Notes under the pieces: generated by a model
Told to the model about the DNA's origin: nothing
The model's database searches: none
The model's input: only the letters and a program-made list of their open reading frames with translations
Position numbers and translations under genes: made by a program
Assembly: GCA_945896765.1 (NCBI GenBank)
Contig: CAMDEL010000001.1
Location: forward strand, 1 to 33,906
Source: Singulisphaera sp. GP187
Lineage (GTDB): Bacteria > Planctomycetota > Phycisphaerae > Phycisphaerales > SM1A02
Direction of reading: 5' to 3'
Length of the DNA: 33,906 nucleotides
In this document: positions 30,322 to 33,906 of the stretch, piece after piece
Layout of the letters: each line of letters opens with the position of its first letter
Position numbering within the stretch: position 1 is the first letter of the stretch

Positions 30322-32133
30322 ATGAGCGGGCCCTTTATGCGCATTCTGCAGGTTCTTCCTTTGAACCCAATCGCGCTTCGCTTGGTTCAAGGGGGATCTT
30401 GTCGCACTCGTCATCTGATGATTCGTTCAGGATATTTAGCACTTATGGTGATGGTCCTGCTGGTTGCCCTCATTGGGTCGGGCACGACTCTTCGCGAATT
30501 GTCGCAGAGCGGCGCGCGAGCATTCTCGATTGTCAGTTTCGGGCAGGTCTTTCTGATTTGCATTCTTGCGCCGATTTTTATGGGTGGCGCGATTGCGCAA
30601 GAATCGAATCCGCAAACATGGGATGTGATGCTGACATCTCCACTCAGTTCATTGCAGATCGTGCTCGGCAATTTATTTGGCCGATTGTTTTTTGTTCTCG
30701 CACTTTTGATCAGCACCTTTCCTCTTTTCGCCGTGACACAACTCTTCGGTGGTGTGCCAGGCTCTGCGATCATCGAGAGTTATGCAATATCTGCATCGAG
30801 CGCGCTGGTGATGGGAACAATCGCAATCACATTGAGTGTGACGCGCACGGGTGGTCGTCGATCTGTGTTCGTGTTCTATTGCGCCATCATCCTTTTTCTC
30901 TTTACAACATATGCGTTGGACCTTGCACTACAAACGCCAATCGCAGTGGGAAGCGATGCAGTCTTTACAACATGGATGACTCCACTCAATCCATTTCTGA
31001 CTTTAAACGTGCTATTACAGTCGAACATCTACATCCCTATGGATTTCGCCGGTACTGGATATCTCTGGCCGCAACGCATGTGGCTTGGTTCGCCAGTCTC
31101 AACGCAGTTATGGTTCTTCACTCTGCTTTCGATTTTCTTGATCGCATATTCAACTCTGCGCGTTCGCATTCTCGGCGGCGCACTGATCAGCGGTGGCGCG
31201 AAAGGACTGGGAGGCGATTCGAGTCGCGACCCGCGACGCGTTGGATCAAGTCCCATTGCATGGCGTGAACTTCATTCGAGAAGCCAAACAATGAGGGCAA
31301 AAACAATTCGGTGGGTCTTCATTTCTTTTGCAATCTCGATTGGATTTGTGATCGTCTTGCTCTCGCGTTCTGGAACTCTGAATGCTTTCCAGACTCGGTT
31401 GGCGCTCGCATCTGTCATTGGCGCGGAGATATTGGTTGTGATTCTCACCGCACTGAATTTGAGCGCGACTGCGGTCAGTCGCGAACGCGAAGACAAATCG
31501 CTGGACATTCTTCTGACGACTCCAATTCAACCTGGTGCATATATCGCAGGAAAACTGCGTGGTTTAGTGCAGTATTTGCTTCCGCTGATCGCGGTGCCAT
31601 GCGCAACACTTGGGATTGCTTCCTTGTATTTCATCACCAACGGATTTGGCAGTGGTGCAAATTTGATGGTTTCGGAAATCGTCGGTACTGGCAAAGTGTC
31701 CGTTCCAATTGTGCTTCCTGAAGTCGCGCTTGCACTTCCGATCGTGTTGACTTCATTCACCGCACTCTGCGTGATGGTCGGTTTGCAGTGGTCGGTCAAG
31801 AGCAAAGGAACAATTGCATCGGTTGTTGGAGCGACAGGCGTGGTGGCAATTATTGGCGGGTCGATTGGATTGTGCGGTTGGTCGATCGGCGGTTCAATTC
31901 CATACGGAGGAGCGATAATCAATGCCGCAAGTCCGATGAACCTTGCTCTTTCAGCGATCGAGCCTGGAATGATGATCCCTGGAAGTTTGGAATCTGTCGC
32001 CGGCAGACGCTGGTCGCTTCTCGGTGGATCACTCTTGGCGTCTATTTTGTACTGCGCAATCGTGTACGGGCTGCATTCCTCGATCAAGTCGAGTTTCATG
32101 ATGACCGTGCGCCGCTTGACTGGTACATCATGA
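30322..32133 (+). CDS. ABC-2-type permease with two permease repeats
   Basis: The 603-residue product is a multispanning membrane protein that looks like a tandem of two ABC-2 permease halves. Each half has the cytoplasmic coupling-type segment after the first helices: TWDVMLTSPLSSLQIVLGNLFGRL (about 99-122) and SLDILLTTPIQPGAYIAGKLRGL (about 390-412). About six hydrophobic stretches are visible per half. A basic, soluble stretch (about 280-325) lies between the halves. No ATP-binding subunit is encoded nearby. An alternative start is M6 at 30337. The stop overlaps the next gene in ATGA. The substrate is unknown. Confidence 0.82.
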   Translation: MSGPFMRILQVLPLNPIALRLVQGGSCRTRHLMIRSGYLALMVMVLLVALIGSGTTLRELSQSGARAFSIVSFGQVFLICILAPIFMGGAIAQESNPQTWDVMLTSPLSSLQIVLGNLFGRLFFVLALLISTFPLFAVTQLFGGVPGSAIIESYAISASSALVMGTIAITLSVTRTGGRRSVFVFYCAIILFLFTTYALDLALQTPIAVGSDAVFTTWMTPLNPFLTLNVLLQSNIYIPMDFAGTGYLWPQRMWLGSPVSTQLWFFTLLSIFLIAYSTLRVRILGGALISGGAKGLGGDSSRDPRRVGSSPIAWRELHSRSQTMRAKTIRWVFISFAISIGFVIVLLSRSGTLNAFQTRLALASVIGAEILVVILTALNLSATAVSREREDKSLDILLTTPIQPGAYIAGKLRGLVQYLLPLIAVPCATLGIASLYFITNGFGSGANLMVSEIVGTGKVSVPIVLPEVALALPIVLTSFTALCVMVGLQWSVKSKGTIASVVGATGVVAIIGGSIGLCGWSIGGSIPYGGAIINAASPMNLALSAIEPGMMIPGSLESVAGRRWSLLGGSLLASILYCAIVYGLHSSIKSSFMMTVRRLTGTS

Positions 32134-33485
32134 CAAGTGACGGATCCACGCGTATGTGGATTGTCATTGCGAGTGCGTTTTTCTCGCTGCTCTTCGTCTT
32201 CTTTTCGCTGCGAAGATTCCGCCGCCGCGCAATCTTGCGTGCGATGCCGACGACGCCGATTGGAGGTGTCTTTGTAGGAGATGTGGAAATCAAGGGGAAT
32301 GCCGTCGCGCGCAATCCCGTGATTGGTTATCTCTGCGAGTCGCCTTGCGTTTGTTTTTCATGGACAATCTCCGAGCATTGGACTCGGCGTCGCACGGTGA
32401 CAAGTACGGACAGCAAGGGCAATACGACAACGAAGGTTGTGACCGATCATGGCTCTGATGTTGTTGCCAATAGTCTCGATCAAACTGCGCTTGAAGTCGA
32501 AGATGACAGCGGGAGAATTCTCGTGCACTGGGAAGGCGCAAAGGTGGAGAAAGAAACACTTTTTTATCAAGTCGTGAATGAGGGAGAGCCACTTTATTAT
32601 GGCAAAGGTCCTGCCGGTTCTGTCTCTGGCTCCAACGGTGTTCGGACATTCTCAGAGGATGGAATTCGCATTGGAACGCCCTTGTTTGTAGTGGGATATG
32701 CGCGTCAGAGAGAAGACGTTGTTGATGTGGAAATCGCTCGTGGTGGGCGAAAGGGAACTGCGACCGAAGGCGCGGAGGCACGATTGTTTTTGATCTCGAC
32801 TCGCAATGAAGCGGCTGTCACCAGTGGTCACGGAACCGCTGGATGGTTCTATGCAATCATTGGATTTCTCGCCGTAGGAGGTTTGTTGATGATCGATGCT
32901 GCAGACGACAATGGGCACCTTGGACGAAAGTTTCCGTGGTACTTCGCGATTGGCTTCGCGAGTTTTTGTATGGTCTTCGCACTCGCGTGGTTTGTCTGGA
33001 TGTTCAACGAACTGATTGATTTACGCAATCGTGTTGTTCGTGCTGCGTCAAATATCGACGTGCAGTTGAAGCGGCGCGCGGATTTGATTCGAGGATTGAT
33101 CGAGTGTGCATCTGCAATCCGTGATCACGAAGGGAGATTGCAAAAAGCGATCGCATTTCTTCGCGCACAAGCAATGTTGGAAAATCGCAAGTCTGCGCAT
33201 GGACATGCGAAAGTCGCAATGCCGATGATTGACGCAATCATCGAGGCGTACCCAAATCTCAAATCCGGCGAGGTCTTTCTGCGTCTGCAAGAAGCGCTGA
33301 GCGATGCCGAACAGCGCATCGCATTGGCGCGCGACGAATTCAACGGCACCGCTGCGGGATACAACACAAGAATTGTTGAATTTCCAAGCAGAATCGTTGC
33401 AAGTTTCGCCTTGATGCGCCGCGCAAATTTCTTCGAAGCGACGACCTTCGAACGCATCGTGCCAACTGTGCAAACAAGCGTGTAA
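32130..33485 (+). CDS. GIDE-LemA membrane protein
   Basis: The 451-residue product starts at 32130, sharing ATGA with the permease stop. A first membrane helix lies at about 10-27. Residues 35-235 resemble the GIDE domain, known from the MUL1/MAPL ubiquitin ligase: RNPVIGYLCESPCVCFSWTISEHW, LEVEDDSGRILVHWEGAKVEKETLF and GTPLFVVGYARQRED. Two more helices follow (about 238-255 and 270-292). The C-terminal part is LemA-like: LIDLRNRVVRAASNIDVQLKRRADLIRGLIECA, then ARDEFNGTAAGYNTRIVEFPSRIVA. No RING domain is present. It probably acts with the permease in the inner membrane; the function is unknown. Confidence 0.8.
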   Translation: MTSDGSTRMWIVIASAFFSLLFVFFSLRRFRRRAILRAMPTTPIGGVFVGDVEIKGNAVARNPVIGYLCESPCVCFSWTISEHWTRRRTVTSTDSKGNTTTKVVTDHGSDVVANSLDQTALEVEDDSGRILVHWEGAKVEKETLFYQVVNEGEPLYYGKGPAGSVSGSNGVRTFSEDGIRIGTPLFVVGYARQREDVVDVEIARGGRKGTATEGAEARLFLISTRNEAAVTSGHGTAGWFYAIIGFLAVGGLLMIDAADDNGHLGRKFPWYFAIGFASFCMVFALAWFVWMFNELIDLRNRVVRAASNIDVQLKRRADLIRGLIECASAIRDHEGRLQKAIAFLRAQAMLENRKSAHGHAKVAMPMIDAIIEAYPNLKSGEVFLRLQEALSDAEQRIALARDEFNGTAAGYNTRIVEFPSRIVASFALMRRANFFEATTFERIVPTVQTSV

Positions 33486-33506
33486 GCGAGATTTGGCGCA
33501 TCGTCG

Positions 33507-33535
33507 TTGAAGGCTGGCGAGACTCTCGCTAGAAT
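33507..33535 (+). promoter_or_regulatory. Promoter of acnA with a palindrome in its spacer
   Basis: TTGAAG (33507-33512), a 17-base spacer and TAGAAT (33530-33535) form a good vegetative promoter. The spacer ends in the perfect palindrome GCGAGA-C-TCTCGC (33517-33529), ideally placed for a repressor. The ribosome binding site AGAAGGAG (33563-33570) follows. Confidence 0.6.
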
Positions 33536-33580
33536 CAGATTTCAGCCCCAAGAAGAGCACATAGAAGGAGATTCAACGCC

Positions 33581-33906
33581 GTGAGCACTCTCGATCCGTT
33601 TCAAGCAAAGTCCACCATTCGTACCGCAAACGGAGATCGAACGATCTGGAAGTTGAGTGCGTTGAAGTCCGTGGGCAACATCGATCGACTGCCATATTCC
33701 ATTCGCGTTCTCTTGGAAAGTGTGCTGCGAAATCTTGATGGTCGAATCTATACCGAGGATCATGTGCGAGCTCTTGCGCAGTACGACCCAGCGAAGCCGA
33801 GCGACGAAGAAATTCCTTTCATGCCAGGACGAGTGGTCTTACAAGATTTCACTGGTGTTCCTTGCGTTGTTGATCTTGCTGCGATGCGTGGTGCGATGAA
33901 GCGAAT
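33581..33906 (+). CDS. acnA: Aconitate hydratase (AcnA type), N-terminal part
   Basis: Only the first 108 codons lie in the window. The start is GTG at 33581 with AGAAGGAG ten bases ahead. The visible part, VSTLDPFQAKSTIRTANG, then LPYSIRVLLESVLRNLDG and MPGRVVLQDFTGVPCVVDLAAMRGAM, is the typical N-terminus of aconitase A or iron-regulatory-protein-like aconitase, which interconverts citrate and isocitrate in the citric acid cycle. The iron-sulfur cysteines lie beyond the window. It has its own promoter and is separate from the LemA gene by 95 bases. Confidence 0.93.
   Translation, partial: MSTLDPFQAKSTIRTANGDRTIWKLSALKSVGNIDRLPYSIRVLLESVLRNLDGRIYTEDHVRALAQYDPAKPSDEEIPFMPGRVVLQDFTGVPCVVDLAAMRGAMKR

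Noticed and set aside
31788..32129. Upstream extension of the GIDE-LemA frame
   Set aside because: It lies inside the permease gene in another frame and its sequence lacks the features of the family; the ATGA start at 32130 is better.

Overview
This is one contiguous bacterial chromosome segment with a typical housekeeping layout. It most resembles the Planctomycetota, perhaps Phycisphaerae-like. The reasons are: a long S10-spc-alpha ribosomal array without rpmD, adk or rpsD; ribosomal proteins with long low-complexity tails; a divergent ECF-type sigma factor of the DADDLVxxFF kind; a GIDE-LemA membrane protein next to an ABC-2 permease; and many ATGA/TTGA gene overlaps. The taxonomic guess is inference from gene content, not from a search.

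Region 1 (1-15900, + strand) is one continuous translation gene array: rpsJ-rplC-rplD-rplW-rplB-rpsS-rplV-rpsC-rplP-rpmC-rpsQ-rplN-rplX-rplE-rpsN-rpsH-rplF-rplR-rpsE-rplO-secY-map-infA-rpmJ-rpsM-rpsK-rpoA-rplQ. A good sigma-70-like promoter lies just before rpsJ, and a bidirectional hairpin terminator closes the array after rplQ. Oddities are zinc-ligand-poor S14 and L36, a poly-glycine tail on S5, a (Ala-Gly-His)x5 insertion in methionine aminopeptidase, and a structured leader before rpoA at the place where rpsD is often found.

Region 2 (15876-18441) holds pheS on the minus strand without an adjacent pheT. Its leader is full of tandem and inverted repeats. A divergent two-gene unit follows: an apparently leaderless ECF-like sigma factor and an unknown partner gene that overlaps it.

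Region 3 (18445-26392, minus strand) is a complete arginine operon in the order argR-argC-argB-argF-argG-argH-argJ, tightly packed with ATGA overlaps. ArgH carries a C-terminal GNAT domain that looks like an N-acetylglutamate synthase. The only promoter I can see lies directly at the argR start codon, is overlapped by two ARG-box-like palindromes, and would give a leaderless autoregulated transcript. No argD is present.

Region 4 (26393-27194) is about 800 bases of non-coding repeats between rsmA and argR. It has a six-unit 12-bp array, two tandem copies of a roughly 127-nt hairpin element, a small switch-like pair of hairpins, and three 66-bp repeats. In the 127-nt element, mismatches on the + strand become G-U pairs on the minus strand, which suggests an RNA read from the minus strand. 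This is the best candidate here for something undescribed.

Region 5 (27195-33906) contains rny (RNase Y), a TM2-domain gene and rsmA on the minus strand; then, on the + strand, a double ABC-2 permease translationally coupled to a GIDE-LemA protein; and finally the start of acnA, with a clear promoter that has a perfect palindrome between its -35 and -10 boxes. No rRNA, tRNA, CRISPR array, insertion sequence or prophage gene was seen.
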